A stretch of 64,000 nt of DNA from Isotricha intestinalis (GCA_023807065.1 JAJJLU010003485.1:1-64000), one strand, 5' to 3'. Positions 31,437 through 41,690 are shown, counted from the stretch's first letter. Notes: generated by a model not told the origin, from the sequence alone. Program-made: numbers and translations.

Positions 31437-32810
31437 TTAATACATTGAGTTAATTCTTTTTAAAAGTCTTAATTGTTTTTTTTCTATTTTTTGAGAAGTT
31501 TTTAATTGATTCATATAATTTATTTTATTCTCATATTTCTTTTTTTGTAATAATTTATATTCAAAATCTTCTTGTTCTTTCCTAATTCTAAAAGCAATTG
31601 AATTTGTTTTTTTTAATAAATTCATATTATCTAAAAATAACTCTCCATTTGTTTTTAATTTTAGATTACTAAATTTTTGAAAAATTGGTCTTTCTTTAGG
31701 AATAATTTGTTTAAAACCATTTATAAATTTTAACTCATGATTACATTTTTTTATATAATAACCATTCCCTTTTATTCTTTTGTTGTTTTCATTTTCATAT
31801 TTTATTTCATTATTACTTTTAAATGATATAAAAGAAATATCATCTTTATTTTCAATTTTATTATTTTTTTCGGTGTTATCATCAAATTTATTATTCATCG
31901 AATCTTTAGTTGAATAAAAAAAATCTTTAGTACTTACATCAAAAGCATTTTTTTCTTTGTCAATATTTTTAATGTCAATCTCATCTGTTTTTTTTATCAT
32001 TTCACTAAATTTTCTCGTTTTTTTTCCTGGTGAAAAGTCTTTAAGATTATTAAAAGAATTACATGTTAAATTTTGATTAAAAACATCAGAAGTTGATTTA
32101 TTTTTTTTCTTTTTTTGATGAATTAATTTATGAATAATATTAAAATTTTTTATTATTTCTTTATGAGGAAGATTTAATTTTTTCCCATTTATAATTTTTG
32201 TTTCTTTATTTTCTAATAGTATATTTTTAAAATTTTTTAAAGCAATTATTAAATGATGTTCATCAAAATTAAAACCTATTTTGTTTTTATTTTTATAATA
32301 ATTTATTGTTTCATCAATTAATTTTCTTAATTTAATTCCATCTTCTTTCACCATATCGACATTATTTAAATTACAAGTTAAATAATCTAAACTATTATTA
32401 TTATTGTTACAACTTTTTAAATAATCTTGAATTTTCTTACAAGAATAAAATTTTTCTAATGTGTTAATTAAAAGTCTTTTGTTTTTTAAAGGAAATTCTA
32501 ATTTAGGAATATTCGAAAAAGGAGAAACCAAAGGACGAGGAAAATTACAATAACCTTCAAATTTTTTAGTAATTGGAAGGTAATTAATAAATTTAGATTG
32601 TTTAATTTCTGAGTTATTATGATGATTATTAGTAATATTTTTAGGTATTAAATTTTTTCTTGTTTGATAAGAAGCTATTCCAGTAACATTTGGTAAAAAT
32701 TTAGTTTTTTTATTTCCATAAATATCACATAGATAATGATTATTTTTATTATCACTTAAAATTAATCTTCCATTATCAGGATTATAACATAAATGTTTAA
32801 TAATAGACAT
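31437..32810 (-). CDS. Basic protein, function unknown
   Basis: 457 residues. The N-terminus 'HLCYNPDNGRLILSDNKNNH' and a conserved-looking 'GYCNFPRPLVSPFSNIP' near residue 90 suggest a short structured region, followed by a charged, partly helical tail ending in 'KQLRLLKRINSMY'. No catalytic motif. The style (basic, Pro/Phe short motifs) resembles microtubule-binding proteins, which is a guess. Confidence 0.75.
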   Translation of the reverse strand: MSIIKHLCYNPDNGRLILSDNKNNHYLCDIYGNKKTKFLPNVTGIASYQTRKNLIPKNITNNHHNNSEIKQSKFINYLPITKKFEGYCNFPRPLVSPFSNIPKLEFPLKNKRLLINTLEKFYSCKKIQDYLKSCNNNNNSLDYLTCNLNNVDMVKEDGIKLRKLIDETINYYKNKNKIGFNFDEHHLIIALKNFKNILLENKETKIINGKKLNLPHKEIIKNFNIIHKLIHQKKKKNKSTSDVFNQNLTCNSFNNLKDFSPGKKTRKFSEMIKKTDEIDIKNIDKEKNAFDVSTKDFFYSTKDSMNNKFDDNTEKNNKIENKDDISFISFKSNNEIKYENENNKRIKGNGYYIKKCNHELKFINGFKQIIPKERPIFQKFSNLKLKTNGELFLDNMNLLKKTNSIAFRIRKEQEDFEYKLLQKKKYENKINYMNQLKTSQKIEKKQLRLLKRINSMY

Positions 32811-32945
32811 TTTGAAAAAAATATTATTTTTAATTAAATATATGTCAATAATTTTTCTTTTGAATAACTATTAAAATGTTCTTAGTTATCCTAATAAATA
32901 TATTTAAAAAAAATAAAAATTCTAATATATATATTAAATAAAAAA

Positions 32946-34349
32946 ATGAGCACAGAAGATATCAATTCGCCATTAGAAAATAAAGAAGTAACAAAAATTT
33001 CAAATGAGGATAAAAAAGAAGAAAAAAAAGAAGAAATTGAAAAACCAAAAGAACAAACTCAATTAGATTTATTTAATCAAATATTATTAATAATAAAAAA
33101 TTTCTTAACAGAACATACAGTTTATGAAGCAATACCAGGAAATATGAAAATATTAATTTTTAACAGCGAATTAAATTTTTTAGAAACAATATATGCAATG
33201 GTAAAAGAAGATATATATTGTGCTTTAGTCTATGATTCGCTTTATAAAAATTTTATAGGTATAATAACAATTAGAGATATTATGGAATTAATTAAATTTA
33301 TAAATGACAGAATAAAAAAGTATAATGGAATAATAGTAAATACTAATTTTTTTATAAAAGAAATTTTTTCAAAAAATGAAGTTCAATTAAATTCTCTTTC
33401 TTCAATTAAAGAAAGTGAAGAAATTAAACCAGTTAAAAAAAAAAGTTTTGGTTCATTTGAAAGAATAAATGAATTAGATGAAGAAGGAAGTGATTCTTCT
33501 TTTGAAGGAGAAATTAAAGAAAAACCTCAATCAAGTTCTTTAAAACAAGGAGTTGATTTTTTTAAATCTTTAAATTTAATTTCAATTAATGACTTTTATA
33601 GAACTGTAAGAGGAATTCCAATTCATAGATTAAAATCTAAAGCTAAATTACTTTCTGTAAGTTTAGATAATAATTTATTTGATTGTGCAAAATTAATTAA
33701 AGAAAAAAAAACTCATAGAATTATTATTGAGGAAACAAAAGAAAAACAAAGTGAAATTAGTCAATCTAATAATAATTTACCTAATATGAAAAATACTAAT
33801 TATATTAAAAATTATACTGGGTTTATTACTTATGAAACCATGTTTGATTTCTTTATTCAAAATTATTATGGTGGAATGAAAGAATTTAAATGTTCATTAA
33901 ATGATATTATTGATGTTACTTCAATTGCTAATAAATTAACTTATAAATTTGATAAAAATGAAAAAGTTTTTGTTGTTTTTGAACAATGCTTTTTATCTAA
34001 ATTATCTATTATGCCTATATATGATTCTAGTAATAATAATGAGATATTTGGTTATTTGTTCTTAAAAGATTTAGTTTATTTTTTTATGAAAGTCGGTATT
34101 TTCTTTACTTTAGATGATTCAGTTGAAAAATTTTTAATTAAATTATATGAAGGAATTGATGATGAAAAGCCTTTAGGAAAAGAAAGAATTAAATATATTA
34201 ATATTAAAAAAGAAAAATATACTATGAAACAAATTTTTGAATTACTTAATGCTAGTCCTGAAAAAAAAATTATCGTTAATACAGGAGATGATTTAAGTTT
34301 AATTACTTTATCAAATATATTCAGATGTATCCTTAATCTAAAAGAATAA
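32946..34349 (+). CDS. AMPK gamma-type regulatory subunit (CBS domains)
   Basis: Likely the nucleotide-sensing gamma subunit of AMP-activated kinase (SNF4/PRKAG). Seen: an acidic/basic leader of about 50 residues, then CBS repeats: CBS1 (about 55-120) with 'LNFLETIYAMVKEDIYCALVYD...FIGIITIRDIMELI', CBS2 (about 220-320) with 'HRIIIEE', CBS3/4 (about 325-467) with 'LSIMPIYDSSNNNEIFGYLFLKDLVYF'. The 'TIRDIME' after CBS1 matches the family's 'LTITDFI' position. A Ser/Glu-rich insert (about 135-180) separates CBS1 and CBS2. It binds AMP/ATP in the family; the binding Asp/Arg residues were not verified one by one. Confidence 0.8.
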   Translation: MSTEDINSPLENKEVTKISNEDKKEEKKEEIEKPKEQTQLDLFNQILLIIKNFLTEHTVYEAIPGNMKILIFNSELNFLETIYAMVKEDIYCALVYDSLYKNFIGIITIRDIMELIKFINDRIKKYNGIIVNTNFFIKEIFSKNEVQLNSLSSIKESEEIKPVKKKSFGSFERINELDEEGSDSSFEGEIKEKPQSSSLKQGVDFFKSLNLISINDFYRTVRGIPIHRLKSKAKLLSVSLDNNLFDCAKLIKEKKTHRIIIEETKEKQSEISQSNNNLPNMKNTNYIKNYTGFITYETMFDFFIQNYYGGMKEFKCSLNDIIDVTSIANKLTYKFDKNEKVFVVFEQCFLSKLSIMPIYDSSNNNEIFGYLFLKDLVYFFMKVGIFFTLDDSVEKFLIKLYEGIDDEKPLGKERIKYINIKKEKYTMKQIFELLNASPEKKIIVNTGDDLSLITLSNIFRCILNLKE

Positions 34350-34530
34350 GGAAATAATATAAAAAAAGAAAATATTATAAGAAGATAATATTGAAATTAA
34401 AATAAATAAATATATTGAGAGTTAAGTAATTGTATTAATTGAAAATTAAAAAAAAAAATAAATTTATAATTTACTTAAAAAATTAAATATTAATTTTTCA
34501 CTTGAAAAAAAAATAAACTGAAAAAAAAAA

Positions 34531-35643
34531 ATGACTTCCATAGACCAACAAATTGCAGATATGAAGCAAAAACTAAAACCTTACGGGAACGAAATAACAA
34601 TTCACAATTTTATAATAAAAAATAACTACCGTCAAAAATTTAATGATTGTAAAGGATTAACATTTACAATATCTCGTAGACTTCAATTCTTCAAAAAATC
34701 AGAAAATGAAAAGTCAGAAAATTCAGATACAGAAAAGATAACAAACTTTCAATGGGCAGGAGAAGGAAATGCATTTTCAAATAGAATAGTATCAGTAACA
34801 AACAGAGGGAATTCTTATGTCTTTAATTCTGATAATGGAAACTTAATCTTTTCTCAAAATTTTGGAAGTGGAATATTAAACACATGTGCAATAGAACAAA
34901 CAGAAAATCAAATGTTTGCAGTAGGAGGTTTTGATGGTGCAATAAATTTAAAAAATATTGTAATTAATAATGAGAGAAGAGATAATGAAAATGGTACAAA
35001 AAAATTTACTGGTCATCAAGGTGGAGTATCAGCTATTCAATTTATGAATACTGCATTTATGATAAGTGCTTCTTTTGATAGTGATTTAATATTATGGGAT
35101 ATAAATTCTCAAGGAAAAATAGTTAATTCATATAGAGAGCACACAAGTGAAATTTCAGGTTTAGATGTTAATGAAGTTAATGGAAATATATTTGCTACTG
35201 GAAGTGGCGATACTACTGTTAAAATATGGGATATTAGAGAAAAAAAAGCTTGTGTTGTTACTTTTCAAGGAAGTGATTCTAGTATCAATTGTGTTAAATT
35301 TCTTCCTGGAAGATTAAGTACTCTTGCTGCAGGTAGTGAAGATAGTACTATTAGATTATATGATTTAAGAGCTGTTAGAGAATTAGGTATTTACAAAAAA
35401 GATAATAATGATAATAATTCTGTGAATTCTATTGGGTTTAGTAAAAGTGGATGTATTTTATTCGCTAGTACTATTGAAAATTCAATTATTTCTTTTTGGA
35501 ATATTTTCGGGAAAGAAACTCCATTTTGTAAATATGAATATGTAAGTCCTTTTGGAAATGGTGGAATTCAAAGGACAAGTATTAATTCAGATAAAACAAA
35601 AATTGCTTTTATTGATAGGGATGAAATTGTTATTATTAAGTAA
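34531..35643 (+). CDS. Heterotrimeric G-protein beta subunit
   Basis: A seven-blade WD40 propeller with a short N-terminal helix ('IDQQIADMKQKLK') where G beta pairs with gamma. Blade motifs align with G beta in order: 'LINLKNI', 'FTGHQGGVSAIQF...LWDI', 'TGSGDTTVKIWDIREKKA' (equivalent to 'SGACDASIKLWDVRDS'), and 'AAGSEDSTIRLYDLRAVRELGIY' (equivalent to '[22 protein letters not shown]'). 'VNSIGFSKSGCILFA' then matches 'ITSVAFSRSGRLLLA'. The match over the '[10 protein letters not shown]' blade separates G beta from other WD40 proteins. Length 370 is close to the usual 340. The codon use is slightly richer in G/C than in neighbours, typical of a well-expressed gene. Confidence 0.88.
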   Translation: MTSIDQQIADMKQKLKPYGNEITIHNFIIKNNYRQKFNDCKGLTFTISRRLQFFKKSENEKSENSDTEKITNFQWAGEGNAFSNRIVSVTNRGNSYVFNSDNGNLIFSQNFGSGILNTCAIEQTENQMFAVGGFDGAINLKNIVINNERRDNENGTKKFTGHQGGVSAIQFMNTAFMISASFDSDLILWDINSQGKIVNSYREHTSEISGLDVNEVNGNIFATGSGDTTVKIWDIREKKACVVTFQGSDSSINCVKFLPGRLSTLAAGSEDSTIRLYDLRAVRELGIYKKDNNDNNSVNSIGFSKSGCILFASTIENSIISFWNIFGKETPFCKYEYVSPFGNGGIQRTSINSDKTKIAFIDRDEIVIIK

Positions 35644-35823
35644 TTGAGGTCTATATTAATATTTAATGTTTTTTAATTCCTTTTTTTTTTGGTTTTTTTA
35701 TTATTATGATTAAATTTTATGGTTTTTCATTATTTATAATATTTTTTACTTTTTTATTGTTTTTTTATTATGGTTTTTAGAATTTAATTATCTAAAATAT
35801 ATTAAAATAAATAACAATAAGAA

Positions 35824-38169
35824 ATGTCCTTTCTTTTAACAAAATCACCTATTTTAGGAAACTTAGAGCATTATAATGATATATTAAATAATCTTCCTAT
35901 AGGTATAGTAATTTTCACTCAAGAATTTGAATTGTCATCTAATGAATATATAATTTCACATTGTAATCAATTAGGAAGAAAATTATTATCTATTTCAAAA
36001 GATAATAATATAAAAAAATTTATGAAATCATTAAATAATTATCAAGAATTTTCCTTTTCACAAAATAAGAACGAAACTTCTCTTTATGATCATATTTTTT
36101 TAACAAAGGATTCAAGTAATAAAACATTTATTCATAATAATAATATATTGTATATAAAAGTAAGAAGGAATAAATTTAATATTTATGTATTAATTGATAA
36201 TTATGAAGATGAAAGGAAAAATATTCAAAATCAATTTGTTAAAAATATTGGATATCAATATTTATTAACTTTATATCATGAAATAAATAACCCTGTAAAT
36301 AGTTTAGTATCAACAGTAAATGAAATACTAGGCAATTTAAATTCAAACACAGTAAAAAGAATTGAACTTCTTGTTTATTTAATAAGATTTTTTTTAAAGA
36401 ATTTTATATTATATTTTCAAATATCTACGTTTAATATGAAAGATAAATTTAACTCAAATACAACAATAAATTTAGAATCAATTTTTACAAGAGTATCAGA
36501 TAAATTTTCAAAGTTATTTGAATATAAGAGAATAACTCAAAATGAAAATTTATCTCTTCTTTCAAATATATGTGCAAATTTAGATTACTTTTACTTTAAA
36601 AACTTAATAAAAATGATTTATTTATATTTTTATAAAAAAATTCCAAAAGAAGGGAAATTTTTAGTTAAAGTAGAAAACACAAATGAAAAAAATATATTAA
36701 AAATAACATTTTCAAATACAAAAATAAATGAAAGAACAAGAAGTTATTCAAATGCAGAAATGATAAATTTAGATCAATTAAATATAAGTAATTTATCTTC
36801 AAATATTCAAACACAAAAAATGACAGAAAATATAATAAAAAGAATATTAGAAATTCTTCATATTCAAAATGAATATAATTTTGATATTAAAAATATTTAT
36901 ATTTCACTTTTTATTCAAGTCGATAATGAAATGAAATTTGGAAATGAAAATGAATTAGATGAATTAAGTCCTAAGCATTTAGATTCTATGAGATTATTAT
37001 CAAGAACTGTTACTTCACCAACTATTGATAATACTACAAGAAATAATGAAAATGAAATTCAAAATTTTAACACTGAAAATTCTATTAATTCTATTAATTC
37101 TAATTCTGATAAGTCTTTAATTAGTGAAGAAAATGAAGAAGAAGAAAGTGAATATTGTAATTTAAAAATGATCTCTCCTAATAGAAACACAAAAAGATTT
37201 AAATCTTTACAAATGAATAATAAATTAAATTTTAAATTTAATAATAGATTAAGTAATACTTCTAATTTTTTGTTTAAAAAAATTAATGTAAGAAGAAGAA
37301 AAACAGTTCTTGAAATATTAAAAAAAAATTATTTTCATAAAGAAAATGAAAATAAATTTTATTATAGGAAAGTTAATAGAAATAAAAAATCAAACAATAA
37401 TTTATATTATAAATTAAATCATAGTAGACATCATTCAATGTTTCAATTAAGAAATATCATTGATAAAGAAAAAGGAAAAGAAATTATTTCTAAAGAAGAA
37501 AAATCATTAAATGAATCTCATTCTGCAATATTATCAAATCATATTAATTCAAATAAAAATACATTTTTAAAGATAAAAGAATATAGATTAAATTTTAAAA
37601 AGGATATTCCAGTTATAAAAAAAATATCTGCTGATTTTTCAAAGAAAATAAAAAATGAATTATTAAATCAAAATACAATAACAACAAATAATATTAAAAA
37701 TAGTCCTTCTATTAAGAACCAAGAACAAAAAATGGAAAACAAAGAAACATGTTGTAAAGATGTTTTAATAGTAGATGATGAACAATTTAATGTAATTTGC
37801 CTTTGTAATAATTTAAAGAAATTAAATATATTATGTGATTCATGTTCAGATGGAACAGAATGTTTAGATTTAATAAATAAAAGATTAGAGAAAAATTGTT
37901 CATGTAAAAAAAATTATAAATTAATATTAATGGATTTAATTATGCCTAAAATGAATGGAATTGAAACAGTTAAACATATACAAAATATGGTAAATGAAAA
38001 TAAAATTGAGGGTGAAAGTTTAAATGTTATTTTTATTAGTGCTAATATTGACCAAAAAGAAAGTTTAGTTGATATTCAAAAAAAATATCCTGTTGTTAAA
38101 GGTTTTTTAACTAAACCTGTTAAAATTACTAAAATTCAAGATATGTTAAAAAGATTTTATTATGATTGA
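35824..38169 (+). CDS. Hybrid histidine kinase-like protein with receiver domain
   Basis: Two-component phosphorelay protein. Seen: an N-terminal PAS-like region (about 15-135), an H-box 'LYHEINNPVNSLV' with His152, a helical region, a poorly conserved would-be ATPase part (about 235-370), a long basic Asn-rich linker (about 375-640), and a canonical receiver domain (about 645-780). The receiver has Asp651-Asp652, phospho-acceptor Asp704 in 'LMDLIMP', 'ISAN', and Lys764 in 'LTKP'. The ATPase N- and G-boxes are not visible, so this may be a kinase-dead scaffold or phosphotransfer protein. No transmembrane segments, so it is soluble. Ends in TGA. Confidence 0.85.
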   Translation: MSFLLTKSPILGNLEHYNDILNNLPIGIVIFTQEFELSSNEYIISHCNQLGRKLLSISKDNNIKKFMKSLNNYQEFSFSQNKNETSLYDHIFLTKDSSNKTFIHNNNILYIKVRRNKFNIYVLIDNYEDERKNIQNQFVKNIGYQYLLTLYHEINNPVNSLVSTVNEILGNLNSNTVKRIELLVYLIRFFLKNFILYFQISTFNMKDKFNSNTTINLESIFTRVSDKFSKLFEYKRITQNENLSLLSNICANLDYFYFKNLIKMIYLYFYKKIPKEGKFLVKVENTNEKNILKITFSNTKINERTRSYSNAEMINLDQLNISNLSSNIQTQKMTENIIKRILEILHIQNEYNFDIKNIYISLFIQVDNEMKFGNENELDELSPKHLDSMRLLSRTVTSPTIDNTTRNNENEIQNFNTENSINSINSNSDKSLISEENEEEESEYCNLKMISPNRNTKRFKSLQMNNKLNFKFNNRLSNTSNFLFKKINVRRRKTVLEILKKNYFHKENENKFYYRKVNRNKKSNNNLYYKLNHSRHHSMFQLRNIIDKEKGKEIISKEEKSLNESHSAILSNHINSNKNTFLKIKEYRLNFKKDIPVIKKISADFSKKIKNELLNQNTITTNNIKNSPSIKNQEQKMENKETCCKDVLIVDDEQFNVICLCNNLKKLNILCDSCSDGTECLDLINKRLEKNCSCKKNYKLILMDLIMPKMNGIETVKHIQNMVNENKIEGESLNVIFISANIDQKESLVDIQKKYPVVKGFLTKPVKITKIQDMLKRFYYD

Positions 38170-38846
38170 CTGTTAAAAAAATTACTTTTTTTCTATCTAT
38201 GAAAAATACTTGTTTGGATTTAATTTTAGTTTTTCATTTTTTGGTTTTTTGTGTATAATATAAATAAATAAATTTTAAAATATAATTTTTCAGTTTTTTG
38301 TTTCGAAGCAAAAGATAAAGTTACTGATTTTCATTGTAAATTTTCTTTTGGAATAGTGTTATTTTTTCAAATATATATTAATAAACAGATTATATCAAAT
38401 AAAAAGTAAAATATTGAATGATTATATTTTTTATTATTTATTTGTTTGTTCTTTTTGTTATTCTAAAAAATATATTTAATTTATAAAAAGGTTTTAAAGT
38501 TCTAAGTATATAAACATTAACTTTAGGCCTTCTCTTGGCCTTCTATATAGTATGTGCCTATATTGTGATTTAATTTTATATTTTATATTTTAGATTTTAA
38601 TTATATATAAATATTTTTAGAATTAAAGACAAGGGTTTTAATTTAATAAGCTTAATTGAATAATTCTTTTTCAAAATGTCAATTTTATAGCTCTCATAAA
38701 ATTTTATAGTTAATATATCTTGAAGAATTAATTAAATCATATAAAAAGTAAATATTCTCTTCTTTTTTTATTTATTCTAACCATTTTAAATATAATAAAA
38801 ATTTCAATTCAAATAATTAATAATAAAAAAAAATTAAATTTATTTC
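38170..38846. other. Intergenic spacer holding a GC-rich islet
   Basis: About 680 bases without a reading frame. The only unusual part is the G/C-rich hairpin near 38525, listed separately. Confidence 0.5.
38500..38570 (+). ncRNA. Candidate structured ncRNA
   Basis: In DNA that is almost all A/T, AGGCC (38525-38529) and GGCCT (38537-38541) form a 5-bp GC hairpin with a 7-nt loop, followed by 'TATGTGCC'. A TATATAAA-like box lies about 20 bases upstream (about 38507). This resembles the layout of TATA-driven small RNA genes. No U6 ACAGAGA box or tRNA arms are seen, so the class is unknown and the strand is a guess. Confidence 0.25.
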
Positions 38847-41081
38847 ATGGAAAAGAATTATCAGAATAAAAATATTCCAAAACCTATAAAATCAATGAAA
38901 GAAATAGAAAAAATTGCCTTTACTAAATTTTCAAATCATTTTAATTCAAAGAGTAAACATAATAACATATTACAATTAATAATGGAAGTATTAATATTTA
39001 ATAAAGATTGTCACTTAGTTACAGTCTTTAAAGATTATATGATATGGGATTTTATAGATGAATTTTTAAAAAGATATTATAATAGAGAAGAAGGAAAAGA
39101 TAGAATTCCAAGATACGCACATTTTTATAGGAATTATTCTAAATTTTTTTGCAGACCCACTTTCAGAGATTTTGAAATTAATGAAATTATTCAAGAACAC
39201 GGTGAAAAAAGAGCAGAATTATATTATAATCAAAATTTTAGAAGTAAAAAAGATAAAAATAATTTTGCTGATGAAGGATTGTTTGAAGATGATGATAGTG
39301 AAAGTGTTCATGTTTCTAAATCAAAAATTGAGAAAACTATTTTTAATAAAACTATCAAAAAAAGCATTGAAGATACTAGTTTATATTCTGCTAAAGATAA
39401 TGAAACTTTTTTATTAAATGTTGATAAAGATTTAATTGATGATCAAAATATATTAACTAAAAATTCTACCAATCAATCAATTTTGAAAATTATTAATGAT
39501 TTTAATAAAAAAAAAATACAAAAAGAAATTAATGAAAATTCCAATGATAATATTAAGATAAATGAAATTAATATTACAAAGGAAGAAAATAAAAATCAAG
39601 AAAAAAATAATTTAAATATAAAAAAAGAAGTAAGTAAGAAAGAGGAGATTAATATATTAAATAAGGAAAAAGATGAAGAAAATAAAAAGAAAGATTTATT
39701 AAATAAAATAAAAGAAGATAATTATATATCAAATAAAAAATTAGAAGATAATAATATTTTAATTAAAAAAAAAGAAGATAGTAATATAATAAGTAAAAAA
39801 AAACAAAATAATTATATTATAAATAAAAAAAAAGAAGATAGTAATAATTTTTCAAACTCAAAAAAAGAAGAAAATAAACATGAAACAATAAATAAACCTT
39901 TACAATTATATAAATATAATAATCATACAAATAAAAAAAATAGTAATTTAATATCATGTAATTCATTGATAAAAAAGAATAATTCAATAAATGAAAAAAA
40001 TAATAATGAAATAAAAAAAAAAAGTACTCAAAATGTTAATATAAACAAATCTACACAAAATAAAAGCCAAATGCAAATAATAGAAAATATAAAACATATG
40101 TATATTAAAAGTAGAAATATTAATACTAATATGCATTTTTATACTAAAAATGACACTCAATTTAAAAATTATGATTTATTAACAAACAACGGAAAAAAAA
40201 TAATAAATTTAATAAAAACACAAAATGTAGAAAATTTATTACATAATATTAATAAAAATGAAAAAGAATCTCATTCAAAAAATATATATTCAATAGATAA
40301 TCTTTTATATATTCATAATAATAAAAATAATAATAATAATAATAAAATAAATTCTACAACAAATATACATTTTTCAAAGCATATACAAAATAAATCAGTA
40401 ACTAATAATTCAAGTTCAAATTTTTTAAAAAATAATATAAGTAAAGCAAAATTAAAAGCTTCTTTTTCAAAAGGAAGGAGTTATTCTAATAATAATCAAA
40501 AGCCAATATCACCTCAAAAAGGGAAATTAAATAAAAATGAAGAATTAGTTAAAATAACTTTAACTTCTTTATTAATGAATAATAAAGGAAGAAATAATAA
40601 TAATTTAAAACAATTAAAAACTTATAAAGTAAATTTATCATCAAATAAAAATAATTCAATCAATAATAATAATTCAAATAATCAATTTCAAGAAATAATA
40701 TCTTCAAAATTAAATAATAGAATAAATAACAATGAAAAAATAAATTTAAATATTAATAGTAATTTAAATCAAATTTTTAATACTAATAATACTTTAAAAA
40801 TTTCAAGAAATAAAGGAAGAAATATAGATTTAATTCCAAATACCTTAACTCATCAATTTAAAAGTGCTTCAATTAATGATAAAAAAATTGTATTGAATTC
40901 TATAAGCAAAAGTCAAAACAAAAATATAAACCAAGGAAAAATGATTAATAATGTTTCAAGTAGTCAATTAATTAATATGGGAAAATTAAAAATTAATAAA
41001 CCCATTCATTTGAAACAAAAAAGTTTATATGGGAGTTTAAAATATAAGAAAAAAAGTGGAGCCATTTCTTATAAAAAATAA
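38847..41081 (+). CDS. Basic low-complexity protein with N-terminal 'KDY-RYY' domain, paralogue B
   Basis: Function unknown. Residues 1-130 carry 'LVTVFKDYMIWDFIDEFLKRYY' and 'FYRNYSKFFCRPTFRDFEINEII', the same pattern as the gene at 6344-8275. The remaining 600 residues are Asn/Lys-rich, with an internal Lys/Glu/Asn segment (about 240-345) that repeats 'NNIL/IKKKED-S/N' style units. The tail 'MGKLKINKPIHLKQKSLYG' is basic. Conserved head with divergent tail implies that the head is the functional part. Confidence 0.85.
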   Translation: MEKNYQNKNIPKPIKSMKEIEKIAFTKFSNHFNSKSKHNNILQLIMEVLIFNKDCHLVTVFKDYMIWDFIDEFLKRYYNREEGKDRIPRYAHFYRNYSKFFCRPTFRDFEINEIIQEHGEKRAELYYNQNFRSKKDKNNFADEGLFEDDDSESVHVSKSKIEKTIFNKTIKKSIEDTSLYSAKDNETFLLNVDKDLIDDQNILTKNSTNQSILKIINDFNKKKIQKEINENSNDNIKINEINITKEENKNQEKNNLNIKKEVSKKEEINILNKEKDEENKKKDLLNKIKEDNYISNKKLEDNNILIKKKEDSNIISKKKQNNYIINKKKEDSNNFSNSKKEENKHETINKPLQLYKYNNHTNKKNSNLISCNSLIKKNNSINEKNNNEIKKKSTQNVNINKSTQNKSQMQIIENIKHMYIKSRNINTNMHFYTKNDTQFKNYDLLTNNGKKIINLIKTQNVENLLHNINKNEKESHSKNIYSIDNLLYIHNNKNNNNNNKINSTTNIHFSKHIQNKSVTNNSSSNFLKNNISKAKLKASFSKGRSYSNNNQKPISPQKGKLNKNEELVKITLTSLLMNNKGRNNNNLKQLKTYKVNLSSNKNNSINNNNSNNQFQEIISSKLNNRINNNEKINLNINSNLNQIFNTNNTLKISRNKGRNIDLIPNTLTHQFKSASINDKKIVLNSISKSQNKNINQGKMINNVSSSQLINMGKLKINKPIHLKQKSLYGSLKYKKKSGAISYKK

Positions 41082-41309
41082 ATTTATATTAAAAATTAAA
41101 GAGTAACAACTGTTTTTAATTTTTTATTAATTTAAATATCATTTCTTATTTATATTAAAAATTAAATTATTATCTAATAAATATAATAAATGTTTTAATA
41201 TATTTAAACTATTTTTACTTTATTAGTAAAAAAATACTTTATTAATTAAAATAAATTATTAATATTCAGACATATAATTAAAAAAAACAAATAAAAAATA
41301 TAATATAAA

Positions 41310-41690
41310 ATGTCAGAACATCCAAAAAGATCATCTTTAAAGCAAAGGAATCCTTTAGATATAAATGATATTATGAAATATAAAAACAAAAAAAGAAATA
41401 GTGTAAGTTGGAATATGGGAGCTAGATCTTTTAATTTAGATAAAATAAAAGCGAATTTTGAGGAATCAAATAAAGGAAAAACTGAGAAAAATTATAAATT
41501 TGATAATAAAAGAAGAGAAAGTATTAAAAATGAATTTACATTAGTTAAAGAAATGTTTAAAAATAAAGCAATTGAAGAAATTGAAATTGAAAATGATGAT
41601 GAAATTAAAGTAAATACTGAAAAAAATGTAGAATTTGGTAAAAATGCTTTAAATGAAAAAGAAACTGATTCTGAAAGTGAAAAAATATAA
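41310..41690 (+). CDS. Small protein with PP1-docking-like motifs
   Basis: 126 residues. 'SSLK' at 8-11 and 'NSVSW' at 30-34 are spaced like the SILK and RVxF protein-phosphatase-1 docking motifs of KNL1 or inhibitor-2, but both are imperfect (SSLK for S/G-I-L-K/R; Asn in place of the basic residue before S-V-S-W). The rest is acidic and helical, ending in 'ETDSESEKI'. There is no MELT repeat or other domain. The reading frame is clean and starts with ATG in an A-rich context. Role as a PP1 regulator is only a suggestion. Confidence 0.6.
   Translation: MSEHPKRSSLKQRNPLDINDIMKYKNKKRNSVSWNMGARSFNLDKIKANFEESNKGKTEKNYKFDNKRRESIKNEFTLVKEMFKNKAIEEIEIENDDEIKVNTEKNVEFGKNALNEKETDSESEKI

Noticed and set aside
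38500..38570. U6 or U2 snRNA
   Set aside because: Some resemblance to 'GGCACATA...ACTA' on the minus strand, but the ACAGAGA box and U2 branch-site sequence are absent.
41310..41690. KNL1 kinetochore protein
   Set aside because: Only two imperfect motifs; no MELT repeats, coiled coil or RWD region and far too short.
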